From Lachnospiraceae bacterium (GTDB lineage: Bacteria > Bacillota > Clostridia > Lachnospirales > Lachnospiraceae): DNA of 34,702 bases. A program made the position numbers and the translations under genes. Shown here piece by piece: positions 23,536 to 30,446 of the stretch. Under the pieces are notes generated by a model. It had not been told where the DNA came from. It searched no databases and saw only the letters and a list, made by a program, of their open reading frames with translations. Numbering within the stretch: position 1 is the stretch's first letter; each line of letters begins with the position of its first letter. The stretch lies in contig JAFRUR010000066.1 in the NCBI GenBank assembly GCA_017438775.1, positions 1 to 34,702 on the forward strand, read 5' to 3'.

Positions 23536-24465
23536 TTACTTCCTGTTCTTTTCCTTGGAGCGCTTGTCGTTGATGATCTTCATCTCTTTTTCCGTGATCA
23601 GGGTCACGCCGTTCTCTTTGGCCCAGTCCACGCAGCCCTTGAGGACCAGGGGAAGGAAGACACGCGGCACGTTCAGGATGGTCATCAGGGCGTCGTCCGT
23701 GAACTTGACCTTGTCATCCGCGCGGTCCGCGGCGTAGCGGACGGATTCCAGCGTCTGCTTGCGCATGGCCAGAAGCTCCGCTTTCATGCGGCGGGCGCGG
23801 TGGAACCAGAAGTTCTTGCTGTCGCGGTAGCCGTAGTCCACGGGCAGACGGGGGAAATCTCCGGCCTTGACGCCGTTGATGATCGCGTCCGCGTAACGCT
23901 TCTTCATGAGGATGCGGTCCACGCGCAGAATGAAGTGAGCGCCGAACTTGGAGGTGATGCCGTTGAAGTCGTGATAGGGCGGCTCATAGCCGTTCAGCTG
24001 GCCGGCCTCGTCCTTATCCGCCCCGTCCAGCTCGCGCATCCACGTGCACTCGATCACCTGGATGGCATCGGTCAGGACCTGCGGGCGCACGTCCGCGGGG
24101 TTTTCCTCCATGATCTGCGAGGTCTCCAGGCGGAAGTTCACCTTAGGCATCTTCTCCTCGGGCTTGTCTCCCGGCCAGGAGAGCTTGACGGCCTCCTTGA
24201 AGGTGGCGGGCTTGTCATCGATAAAGTTGATGGCGCACTTTCCGGTGCGCAGGATGTTCTGCGCCGTGTTCGAGGAATTGCGGCAGGACAGCAGCATCGC
24301 GTAGTAGTCCTTGCCGGCGACGTAGTAGGGCTGCACCAGCGAATAGGGGCCCAGCGTGGTCATCCCGGTCTCCGTCAGCGTGCTGATCAGCACGGTGGGC
24401 ATCGGGAAAAACAGGCTGGTCTGGTAGAAGTTGTCGACGATCCTCAGGTTCTCAAAACTGCTCAT
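23536..24465 (-). CDS. Flavin reductase-like protein with C-terminal PCP_red-like domain
   Basis: A 309-residue protein. Residues 10-190 look like a flavin reductase-like (FMN-binding split barrel) domain, with FFPMPTVLISTL, YSLVQPYYVAGKDYYAMLLS and SNTAQNILRTGKCAINF. A basic linker follows (about 210-250). Residues 254-300, with FTDDALMTILNVPRVFLPLV and DWAKENGVTLITEKEM, resemble the small domain found at the C-terminus of light-independent protochlorophyllide reductase subunit B (PCP_red); this is pattern recollection. The start lies six bases after the TetR stop with GGGAG upstream. It is the first enzyme gene of the operon. Confidence 0.8.
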   Translation of the reverse strand: MSSFENLRIVDNFYQTSLFFPMPTVLISTLTETGMTTLGPYSLVQPYYVAGKDYYAMLLSCRNSSNTAQNILRTGKCAINFIDDKPATFKEAVKLSWPGDKPEEKMPKVNFRLETSQIMEENPADVRPQVLTDAIQVIECTWMRELDGADKDEAGQLNGYEPPYHDFNGITSKFGAHFILRVDRILMKKRYADAIINGVKAGDFPRLPVDYGYRDSKNFWFHRARRMKAELLAMRKQTLESVRYAADRADDKVKFTDDALMTILNVPRVFLPLVLKGCVDWAKENGVTLITEKEMKIINDKRSKEKNRK

Positions 24466-24471
24466 ACTCTC

Positions 24472-24996
24472 TCACTCTCCCATTAGTTTCTGCAGGAACG
24501 GACGGATGTCCGCAAAGGATGATTCGCTGCGGAGGCTGAAGTGCAGCAGGGTCTCCGCGAAAAAGCCGGCCAGGGCCGGAGCATCGGGGACGCCGCGCCT
24601 TTCGAGCATCGGCCCGATCATGCCGCAGAGCTGGCCGATCAGCAGCCGGTGATACTGGGCCGGCACCGAGGCCGCGCCCCCGTACTGGCTCCATGCGGCG
24701 GCGTAGAGCGCGCCGTAGCCGTGGATGGTGTCAAACAGGGTCTCCAGGCCGTCCATCGGATCCTGCGCCGTCCGGCAGGCATCCGCGGCGATTCCCATCT
24801 CCCGCTGCCAGTCCTCCAGCATGATGGCCGCAGCCAGATCCTCCTTGGACGGGAAATAGTTGTACACCGTCCCGGACGCGATGCCGCAGATTCCGGCCAC
24901 GCGGCGGATGGTCAGGGCCTTGTATCCCTCCGACACCAGCAGCTCGCGGCTGGTCTTCAGGATGTCCTCCCTCACGTTTTCAATGATCTTGGGAAT
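24472..24996 (-). CDS. TetR-family transcriptional regulator
   Basis: A regulator of about 175 residues. The N-terminal DNA-binding domain reads IIENVREDILKTSRELL, then LTIRRVAGICGIASGTVYNY and FPSKEDL, the typical TetR helix-turn-helix. The rest is a helical ligand/dimer domain. The start is uncertain. The first GTG (25005) overlaps the only strong ribosome site (AGGAGG, 25010-25005). Spacing of eight bases instead points to an ATT codon at 24996 giving the usual MPK-type start. It heads the operon and probably represses it through the palindrome at 25013-25028. Confidence 0.88.
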   Translation of the reverse strand: MPKIIENVREDILKTSRELLVSEGYKALTIRRVAGICGIASGTVYNYFPSKEDLAAAIMLEDWQREMGIAADACRTAQDPMDGLETLFDTIHGYGALYAAAWSQYGGAASVPAQYHRLLIGQLCGMIGPMLERRGVPDAPALAGFFAETLLHFSLRSESSFADIRPFLQKLMGE

Positions 24997-25012
24997 CGGG
25001 ACCACCTCCTTT

Positions 25013-25028
25013 TATGACCATGTTCATA
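25013..25028. promoter_or_regulatory. Candidate TetR operator palindrome
   Basis: TATGA-N-CATG-N-TCATA (16 bases) is a perfect inverted repeat except for its two spacer positions. It lies between the -10 box (25039-25034) and the ribosome site (25010-25005) of the tetR transcript, the usual place for an autorepressor operator. Confidence 0.6.
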
Positions 25029-25033
25029 AAAAC

Positions 25034-25062
25034 AGTATAGGTCTGTGTCAAAAGTTTGTCAA
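25034..25062 (-). promoter_or_regulatory. Promoter of the TetR-headed operon
   Basis: Minus-strand TTGACA (25062-25057) and TATACT (25039-25034) are 17 bases apart, near consensus, about 40 bases before the proposed tetR start. Confidence 0.85.
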
Positions 25063-25112
25063 GTGCCCCTCCATGCGGAAATCAAAGAAAAAAGCAGAGC
25101 CTGGACACCGGC

Positions 25113-25250
25113 GGAGCGCCGACGGGGCGTCTCCGGGACGCTCCTGCTCTGTGCGGCTGTACGCAGCGGACGCTAAGTTCGCGCCGCCTGCGGCGCCGCT
25201 CACCAGGCGCCGGCGGCCGCAACGCCCGTACATCGCCCCGTCGGCGCTCC
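25113..25250. repeat. Inverted-repeat-flanked element between tetR and the EamA gene
   Basis: Bases 25113-25129 and 25234-25250 are 17-base perfect inverted repeats around 104 bases of very GC-rich sequence that itself holds short self-complementary blocks. The stretch 25063-25298 has no convincing gene. It could be a miniature inverted-repeat element, a structured RNA or a repeated extragenic element. Confidence 0.65.
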
Positions 25251-25298
25251 TTTCGGTACCAGGTAAGGTTTTTCTGCTCAAGTATGTGATGGGGAAGT

Positions 25299-25329
25299 AA
25301 AGAGGAAGCCGATTTTCGGCTTCCTCTTT
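25299..25329 (-). terminator. Bidirectional terminator after the EamA gene
   Basis: A perfect 14-bp stem (25299-25312 with 25316-25329) around a three-base loop has A/T runs at its base on both sides. On the minus strand it ends the EamA transcript. Confidence 0.85.
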
Positions 25330-25371
25330 ATGCCCAAATGCTTGATTTTGCCGTGCATGTTCTGCACATGT

Positions 25372-26241
25372 TCACGTCTTCGCCACGGTCTCGCTCGCGG
25401 CGGCCGCCCCGATGATCAGCGCCGCGCCCAGCCATCCCCACACTGGCAGCGGCTCGCGCAGCAGGATCGTCGAACAGAGCACGGACATCACCGGCTCGAT
25501 GTAGCCGAGGATGGCCAGCGTCTGCACCGGGAGGATGCCCATCGGTCCGAAGTACAGGATGTAGGCGATGCCGGTCTGCACGACGCCCAGAATGAGCACC
25601 ACCAGGACGTCCTGCGCGGACAGGGACAGCCATGTTCCGGTGTTGCGGTACACCACATAGGGGAAGACCACCAGGGCCGAGACGAAGAGCTGGATCAGCG
25701 TCTTGTCCAGCGGGTCGATTCTGTCCAGTTTCTTGTTGCAGATGACCACGGCCGCAAAGCCCGCCGCGGCGGCGAGCCCCAGGGCAATGCCTTTGCCGCT
25801 CACATTTCCCGCCCCGCCGGTCAGGACGCCGGACACCAGGACGATTCCCAGCAGGGCCGCAAGCACGCAGAGGAGCTTCTTCCACGTCAGTTTTTCCCCG
25901 AACAGGGCCGGGGCGAGGAACAGCAGCATGATCGGCGCCATGTAGTTGCAGAGGCTCGCGACGGCCACCGTGGTCGCCCTGTAGGCCGCAAACAGGAAGA
26001 TCCAGTTCAGGCCCAGACAGGCCCCGCCGAGGACCAGCCATTTCAGGTTCCTGTGAACGGCGGCGCGGTCCGGCCTCCGCCCCTTCGCACAAAGAAAGAG
26101 GGCAATGAACGCCGTCCCGAGGAGGCCGCGGCACAGGACCACGATCTCCGACGGGAGGGAGACAAAGCGCAGAAGCATGCCGTTCGTCCCGAACAGGACG
26201 ACCGCCGCGATGTACTGAAGCTTTGCTCTCCTCTTCTCCAT
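25372..26241 (-). CDS. EamA-family (DMT superfamily) membrane transporter
   Basis: A 289-residue protein with ten hydrophobic helices in two EamA halves. The first half starts QYIAAVVLFGTNGMLLRF and contains LNWIFLFAAYRATTVAVAS. The second contains KGIALGLAAAAGFAAVV, TGIAYILYFGPMGILP and LAILGYIEPVMSVL. EamA proteins export amino acids, metabolites or drugs; the substrate cannot be told. A weak GAGGG site precedes the ATG at 26241. It stands alone between terminators and the MATE gene, 110 bases downstream of the latter. Confidence 0.9.
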   Translation of the reverse strand: MEKRRAKLQYIAAVVLFGTNGMLLRFVSLPSEIVVLCRGLLGTAFIALFLCAKGRRPDRAAVHRNLKWLVLGGACLGLNWIFLFAAYRATTVAVASLCNYMAPIMLLFLAPALFGEKLTWKKLLCVLAALLGIVLVSGVLTGGAGNVSGKGIALGLAAAAGFAAVVICNKKLDRIDPLDKTLIQLFVSALVVFPYVVYRNTGTWLSLSAQDVLVVLILGVVQTGIAYILYFGPMGILPVQTLAILGYIEPVMSVLCSTILLREPLPVWGWLGAALIIGAAAASETVAKT

Positions 26242-26351
26242 TCGCCCTCTGTCTGAATTTGTTTTGCGGTTTCTGCGCGGGCATCACCCGGCCCGCCGTT
26301 CAAGTACTGATTTTCCACGTCAGGAAAACCCGCCTGTGCACGGAGCCCTCC

Positions 26352-27704
26352 TTATGCCGCGCTCCGTCCGAGGTCCGATCCCGTCGTAAAGCGCAGGTGC
26401 CGGTAGCAGAAAAGAAGCGAGGTCGCACTCAAAAGCCACGTGAGCGGGTAGACCCAGATCGCGAGCCAGAACCCCGCGCCCAGCTGGTCTCCCACGGTCA
26501 CGACGACAACGCGCACCAGGCACCAGCAGAACAGGAACACCGTGGTCGGAATCTGCGGTTTGCCGGCGCCGCGGATGACGGCCGCCATGGCGTGCGTGAA
26601 GGCCACCAGGAAGAAGAACGGGCCGCACACCACCGCGCGGTAGCGCCCGAAAGCGATCACGTCCGGCGTGCGGTTGAACAGACCGATCAGCTGCGGCGAC
26701 AGCATGGACAGCACCATGCCGATGACCTCGGCCATGATGATGCAGGTCAAGACGCCGAAGCGCACGCCCGAACGGACGCGGTCGGTCTTTCCCGCACCCA
26801 GGTTCTGTCCCACAAAGGTGCTCATGGCCATGGCAAAGGCCGTGACCGGGATGAAGGCCATACCCTCCAGTTTGGTGTAGACCCCCACGCCGGCCATCGC
26901 CTGCGGTCCGAACCCGTTGATGAAGGACTGGATGACCAGGTTGCCAACGGAGATGATGCTGCTCTGCAGGCCGCTCGGAAGACCGTACTGCACGATGGTC
27001 TTCGCAGTGGCCGGTTCGAGGCGGATGTTCCGAAGTGTGAGTTTGTGCAGGCCCTCCGTACGGGTGAGCTCGCGCATCGCCAGAAACGCGGACAGGATCT
27101 GGGACAGGGCCGTGGCAAACGCCGCGCCGCTCACGCCCCAGTGGAAAACGGCCACGAAGAGCAGGTCCAGGATCACGTTGGTGATCGAGGAAATGATCAG
27201 AAACTGCAGAGGATGCTGCGAATCACCCGACGCGCGGATGATGCTCACGAAGGAGTTGTACATGACCAGACCCGTGGCGCCGGCGAAGTACACGCGGAAG
27301 TAGGCGATGGACTCCGGCAGGACCTCCGGGGGCGTCTTCATCAGGCGAAGAATCATGGGCGCGAAGATCAGGCCGATCGCGGTCATCACGGCGCTGGCGA
27401 TCAGGCCCACCGCCACGGTGGTGTGCACCGCCCTTTCGGTTCCTTCCCGGTTGCCCGCGCCGATGTAGCGCGCCACGATGATGCCGGCGCCGATCGCGAC
27501 GCCGTCAAAAAACCCGACCACCAGGAACAGCAGGTTTCCCGCGGTGCTGACGGCCGCCAGCGCGTTGTCCCCGACAAAGTTTCCGACGATCAGAGAATCG
27601 ACCAGATTGTAAAACTGCTGAAAGATGCTCCCGAGCATGATCGGAAGCGCAAAGAAGATGATCTTTCTGCGCACCGATCCCTCGGTCATCAGGTTTTTTT
27701 CCAT
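26352..27704 (-). CDS. MATE-family efflux transporter
   Basis: A 450-residue, 12-helix Na+- or H+-driven exporter of the MATE family. The N-terminus MEKNLMTEGSVRRKIIFFAL leads into PIMLGSIFQQFYNLVDSLIV and GNFVGDNALAAVSTAGN, which are typical. The second half repeats the pattern with SSIISVGNLVIQSFINGFG and FVGQNLGAGKTDRVRSG. Substrate is likely cationic drugs or metabolites but is unproven. The ATG at 27704 follows GGGAGA; the open frame extends much further upstream into non-coding DNA. A candidate promoter at 27839-27867 overlaps the preceding terminator. Confidence 0.93.
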   Translation of the reverse strand: MEKNLMTEGSVRRKIIFFALPIMLGSIFQQFYNLVDSLIVGNFVGDNALAAVSTAGNLLFLVVGFFDGVAIGAGIIVARYIGAGNREGTERAVHTTVAVGLIASAVMTAIGLIFAPMILRLMKTPPEVLPESIAYFRVYFAGATGLVMYNSFVSIIRASGDSQHPLQFLIISSITNVILDLLFVAVFHWGVSGAAFATALSQILSAFLAMRELTRTEGLHKLTLRNIRLEPATAKTIVQYGLPSGLQSSIISVGNLVIQSFINGFGPQAMAGVGVYTKLEGMAFIPVTAFAMAMSTFVGQNLGAGKTDRVRSGVRFGVLTCIIMAEVIGMVLSMLSPQLIGLFNRTPDVIAFGRYRAVVCGPFFFLVAFTHAMAAVIRGAGKPQIPTTVFLFCWCLVRVVVVTVGDQLGAGFWLAIWVYPLTWLLSATSLLFCYRHLRFTTGSDLGRSAA

Positions 27705-27838
27705 TCTGTCTCCCGCGGCAGCATGCAGAAAGGCCTGGCGATGAAGGACCTTCATGCCGGGCCAGTGGATCCGATTCCTCGGCTGCCGTATCCGTTTCGT
27801 ATCTTCTGACCGAAACTGTCGTTTCTTCCCGAAACAGT

Positions 27839-27867
27839 ATAACACAAAAGATGCGGCTGTGAAGATA
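27839..27867 (-). promoter_or_regulatory. Candidate MATE promoter overlapping a terminator
   Basis: Minus-strand TTCACA lies about 16 bases before TATACT (about 27844-27839), with the -35 element inside the 3' arm of the terminator of the DUF3343 gene. Below it, repeated GAAAC/GTTTC blocks (about 27811-27837) could be an operator. Confidence 0.35.
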
Positions 27868-27891
27868 TTCTTCCCCACAGCCGCATCTTTT
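27846..27891 (-). terminator. Terminator at the end of the Se/S gene block
   Basis: A perfect 16-bp stem (27846-27861 with 27876-27891) with a 14-base loop and T-run overlaps the stop codon of the DUF3343 gene at 27890. Confidence 0.9.
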
Positions 27892-28126
27892 ATACCAGAC
27901 AGGGGCGCAGGGCCTGCTCCCGGATGCCTGCGGCGTCCAGAGCCTCCCGCACCGCCGCCTCTTCCCCGGGCGGCGCGCTCCACGCCAGACCGCAGCCGGC
28001 CGAGATCTCCCGCGGCAGCGGAATCAGCCGGCCCGGCACGCCCCGGGAAAGGCACGTCTCCTCGAATGCCATCGCGTCATGCGTCGACGCAAAGGCGACG
28101 ATCAGACGAAGCGTCTTCTCTCTCAT
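27890..28126 (-). CDS. DUF3343 protein (putative Se/S carrier), copy 1
   Basis: A 78-residue protein of the DUF3343 family, annotated elsewhere as putative selenium/sulfur carriers. It shows the ferredoxin-like short fold: LRLIVAFASTHDAMAFEETC, then RLIPLPREISAGCGLAWSAP. The conserved Cys is Cys44 in SAGCGLAW, where a bound persulfide or selenopersulfide has been proposed. It lies 12 bases after yedF and ends in the terminator. A second, divergent copy (30186-30446) lies in the same block, which supports a real pathway rather than chance proximity. Confidence 0.85.
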   Translation of the reverse strand: MREKTLRLIVAFASTHDAMAFEETCLSRGVPGRLIPLPREISAGCGLAWSAPPGEEAAVREALDAAGIREQALRPCLV

Positions 28127-28138
28127 TGAAATGCCCTC

Positions 28139-28759
28139 TTACGGGCGGATGATCGTGCCGGCCTGCATCTGGGCCTCCACGATGTCATACATGTTGGAGA
28201 TGATGCCCACCTGCAGCTTTTCCTTGAGGCCGTAGTAGTCCAGGCAGGTGCCGCAGGTCATGACCGTGGCGCCGGCCGCCTCGAGGCTCTTCAGGTCCTC
28301 GATGGCCTTCTCGTTCTCGGTGGTCAGGTACGCGCCCATGTTGTAGCAGATGATCTTGTCCGGCACGGCGTCCTGGCTGGTCAGCGCAAAGATGAACGCA
28401 TTCATCAGCTTCTTGCCGAGCGCCTCGTCCCCGGAGCCCATGCGGTCAGAGGACAGGACGACGACCAGGTCCTTCCTGCGGGCATCGGGGAGGCAGGTCC
28501 ACCCCTCCTGGGGCTCCGGAGCCGCCTCCCCGCCGCCGACGGTGACCTGCATGACGACCTCGTACTCCTTCTCGGCCTTCTTCGCGGAATGCACCGCAAA
28601 GCCGTTGTGATCCGCCAGACGGGTCAGGTTCTGCACGGCGATGTCGTTGTCCACGAGGACCGTCATCGTGCCGTCTTCGGTAAACTCCGCGATCGCCTTC
28701 TTCGAGGTGATGACGGGAAGCGGGCACGCCATCCCGCGGCAATCCACAACTTTGTCCAT
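28139..28759 (-). CDS. yedF: Sulfurtransferase-like selenium metabolism protein YedF
   Basis: A 206-residue, two-domain protein. Residues 1-75 form a TusA/SirA domain with the CRGMACPLPV motif (Cys7 and Cys12). Residues about 98-206 form a DsrE-like domain with SSDRMGSGDEALGKKLMNAF, ICYNMGAYLT and MTCGTCLDYYGL. This fused form is the selenium-metabolism YedF type that travels with orphan SelD and related genes. The ATG at 28759 follows GGAGGAG. It sits between the cysteine desulfurase and DUF3343 genes. selD is not in this window. Confidence 0.93.
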   Translation of the reverse strand: MDKVVDCRGMACPLPVITSKKAIAEFTEDGTMTVLVDNDIAVQNLTRLADHNGFAVHSAKKAEKEYEVVMQVTVGGGEAAPEPQEGWTCLPDARRKDLVVVLSSDRMGSGDEALGKKLMNAFIFALTSQDAVPDKIICYNMGAYLTTENEKAIEDLKSLEAAGATVMTCGTCLDYYGLKEKLQVGIISNMYDIVEAQMQAGTIIRP

Positions 28760-28784
28760 AGGGTTCTCCTCCTTCTCTGCCGCG

Positions 28785-28860
28785 CGCTTTTCACGCGTGA
28801 TCTCTGACGCGCAGCCTGCTGCGCGCACTTCCTCGCGTGTATTCCTCACGCGCGAAAACC
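28785..28860 (-). other. Palindrome-rich leader upstream of yedF
   Basis: The gap before yedF holds the palindrome TCACGCGTGA (28791-28800), a 7-bp stem pair at 28808-28825, and further CGCGTG/CACGCG blocks to 28855. No gene is visible in 28760-28907. It may be a structured leader or protein-binding site. Confidence 0.45.
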
Positions 28861-28907
28861 TCTCTTTTTCCCGCGCGGTCTGACGGCGTCTCCCGCACAG
28901 GACTCCT

Positions 28908-30056
28908 TTACGGACGGGCCCACTCCGCGATCTCGCGGACCGCGCTCACGGCCTCATCCACCTCTTCTTCGGTGTTGAACCAGTTGAAACTGAAGCGCAC
29001 AGCTCCCTGCTCCTCGGTCCCGAGGGCGCGGTGCATCAGGGGCGCGCAGTGCGCGCCGGCCCGCGTCGCGATCCCGTACGTCTGCGCCAGTTCGTCCGCG
29101 GCCATCGCCGAATCCAGATCCCACATGTTGAGCGAGACGATCGGGCTGCGGTCCTCCGTGGAGAAATCTCCGTAGACCGTCACGCCGGGGACTTCGCTCA
29201 CGCCGCGGTAAAACCGCATCATGAGGGCCGTCTCCTTCTTCTCGATCGTATCCCGTCCGACGGACTGGATAAAGTCCACCGCCGCGGACAATCCCGCGAT
29301 TCCATGGCCGTTCAGGGTCCCGGCCTCCAGGTGCGTCGGATACTCGGGGGGCTGCACGGTCAGGAACGACTGCACGCCGCTCCCGCCGACCTTGAAGGAG
29401 CGGATCGGCACGTCTCCGCGGATGCACAGGCCGCCGGTGCCCTGGGGGCCCATCATCGACTTGTGGCCGGTGAAGCACAGGACGGAGATCTTCATCTCCT
29501 CCATGTCGATGCGCGCGGCGCCGGCCGTCTGCGAGGCGTCCACGACAAACAGGAGGCCATGAGCTTCCGCGATCTTTCCGATTCGGCCGATATCCAGCCG
29601 ATTTCCGGTCAAGTTGGACGCATGGGTGCAGACGATGGCCCGGGTCTCCGGACGGATCAGGCGCTCGAAATCGGCGTAGTCGACGCAGCCCTTCTTATCC
29701 GCGGGCACAAAGTCCAGGCTCACGCCCTGCTCCTCCCGGATCCGGTAGAGCGGACGCAGGACGGAATTGTGCTCGAGTTCGGTCGAGATCACGTGGTCAC
29801 CCGCGTGAAACAGCCCTGTGAGGGCGATGTTGAGCGCCTCGGTCGCGTTGCACGTGAAGATCACCTGCTCCGACTTCGGACAGCCGAAGAACGCGGCCAG
29901 CTTTGCCCGCGTGCGGTAGATGACGCGGGACGTGGTCAGCGCCCCCTCGTGCGCGCCGCGCGATGCGTTCCCGAAAGTCGACATCGCGGCCGCGACGGCG
30001 TCGATGACCGCCTGCGGCTTGTGCATCGTCGTGGCGGCATTGTCAAGATAGATCAC
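28908..30056 (-). CDS. Class V aminotransferase-fold cysteine desulfurase
   Basis: A 382-residue PLP enzyme that takes sulfur from cysteine, or selenium from selenocysteine, as an enzyme-bound persulfide. It starts VIYLDNAATTMHKPQAVIDA and has ISTELEHNSVLRPLY, VDASQTAGAARIDM, the PLP lysine in LCFTGHKSMMGPQGTGG, and the active-site Cys in TRAGAHCAPLMHRALGT. The pattern fits the family tied to SelD/YedF loci rather than IscS or SufS. The GTG start at 30056 follows GGAGG and coincides with the conserved IYLDNAAT start. It lies between a DUF3343 gene and yedF. Confidence 0.92.
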   Translation of the reverse strand: MIYLDNAATTMHKPQAVIDAVAAAMSTFGNASRGAHEGALTTSRVIYRTRAKLAAFFGCPKSEQVIFTCNATEALNIALTGLFHAGDHVISTELEHNSVLRPLYRIREEQGVSLDFVPADKKGCVDYADFERLIRPETRAIVCTHASNLTGNRLDIGRIGKIAEAHGLLFVVDASQTAGAARIDMEEMKISVLCFTGHKSMMGPQGTGGLCIRGDVPIRSFKVGGSGVQSFLTVQPPEYPTHLEAGTLNGHGIAGLSAAVDFIQSVGRDTIEKKETALMMRFYRGVSEVPGVTVYGDFSTEDRSPIVSLNMWDLDSAMAADELAQTYGIATRAGAHCAPLMHRALGTEEQGAVRFSFNWFNTEEEVDEAVSAVREIAEWARP

Positions 30057-30185
30057 GTCTCTTCTCCCTCCGAACAGGCGGCGCGGCTCTGCCGACCCGC
30101 ACGATTCGGGGCCGTCCCGCCTGCGCGGGCAGGCCTCCGGCAGTTTGCGCGTCAGGCTGTGCAGCACCGACGCGGACAGACCTGC

Positions 30186-30446
30186 TCAGCAGTACCTGTC
30201 GCGGCGCGGCTGCAGCTGGTTTTCCATCCCTACAATATCGTAATATACCGCGCCGTGAGCTGCAATGCAAGCCTTCGCCGCCGCGAGCTCCGCCTCCTCC
30301 ACGAGGAGGGACATCCCGCAGCAAAGCTTGCCGCGGGCCGCGGCCGGGGCCGGCGCGATGCGGTTTCTCACGCCGGCCTCGTCCAGGAGGTCATGCAGGG
30401 CCAGCCCCTGTTCGTAATTCTCGAACAGAATGTAGTACCGGACCAT
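30186..30446 (-). CDS. DUF3343 protein (putative Se/S carrier), copy 2
   Basis: An 86-residue DUF3343 protein: VRYYILFENYEQGLALHDLL, then RNRIAPAPAAARGKLCCGMS with a double cysteine at about residues 42-43. It ends with a Tyr-Cys C-terminus, giving a third cysteine that copy 1 lacks. The ATG overlaps the stop of the yjiM-like gene by one base (ATGA form), so the two are translationally coupled. That suggests the carrier works with the double-cubane reductase. Confidence 0.86.
   Translation of the reverse strand: MVRYYILFENYEQGLALHDLLDEAGVRNRIAPAPAAARGKLCCGMSLLVEEAELAAAKACIAAHGAVYYDIVGMENQLQPRRDRYC

Noticed and set aside
22759..24486. 575-codon plus-strand open frame
   Set aside because: It crosses two minus-strand genes and the repeat-bearing gap and has no recognisable motif; high GC at third positions explains it.
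25048..25281. Open frames in the tetR-EamA gap
   Set aside because: They have no ribosome sites and their residues follow the inverted repeat and GC-rich sequence rather than any protein pattern.
26223..27809. 528-codon plus-strand open frame
   Set aside because: Antisense shadow of the MATE gene, His/Asp/Arg-rich and without family features.
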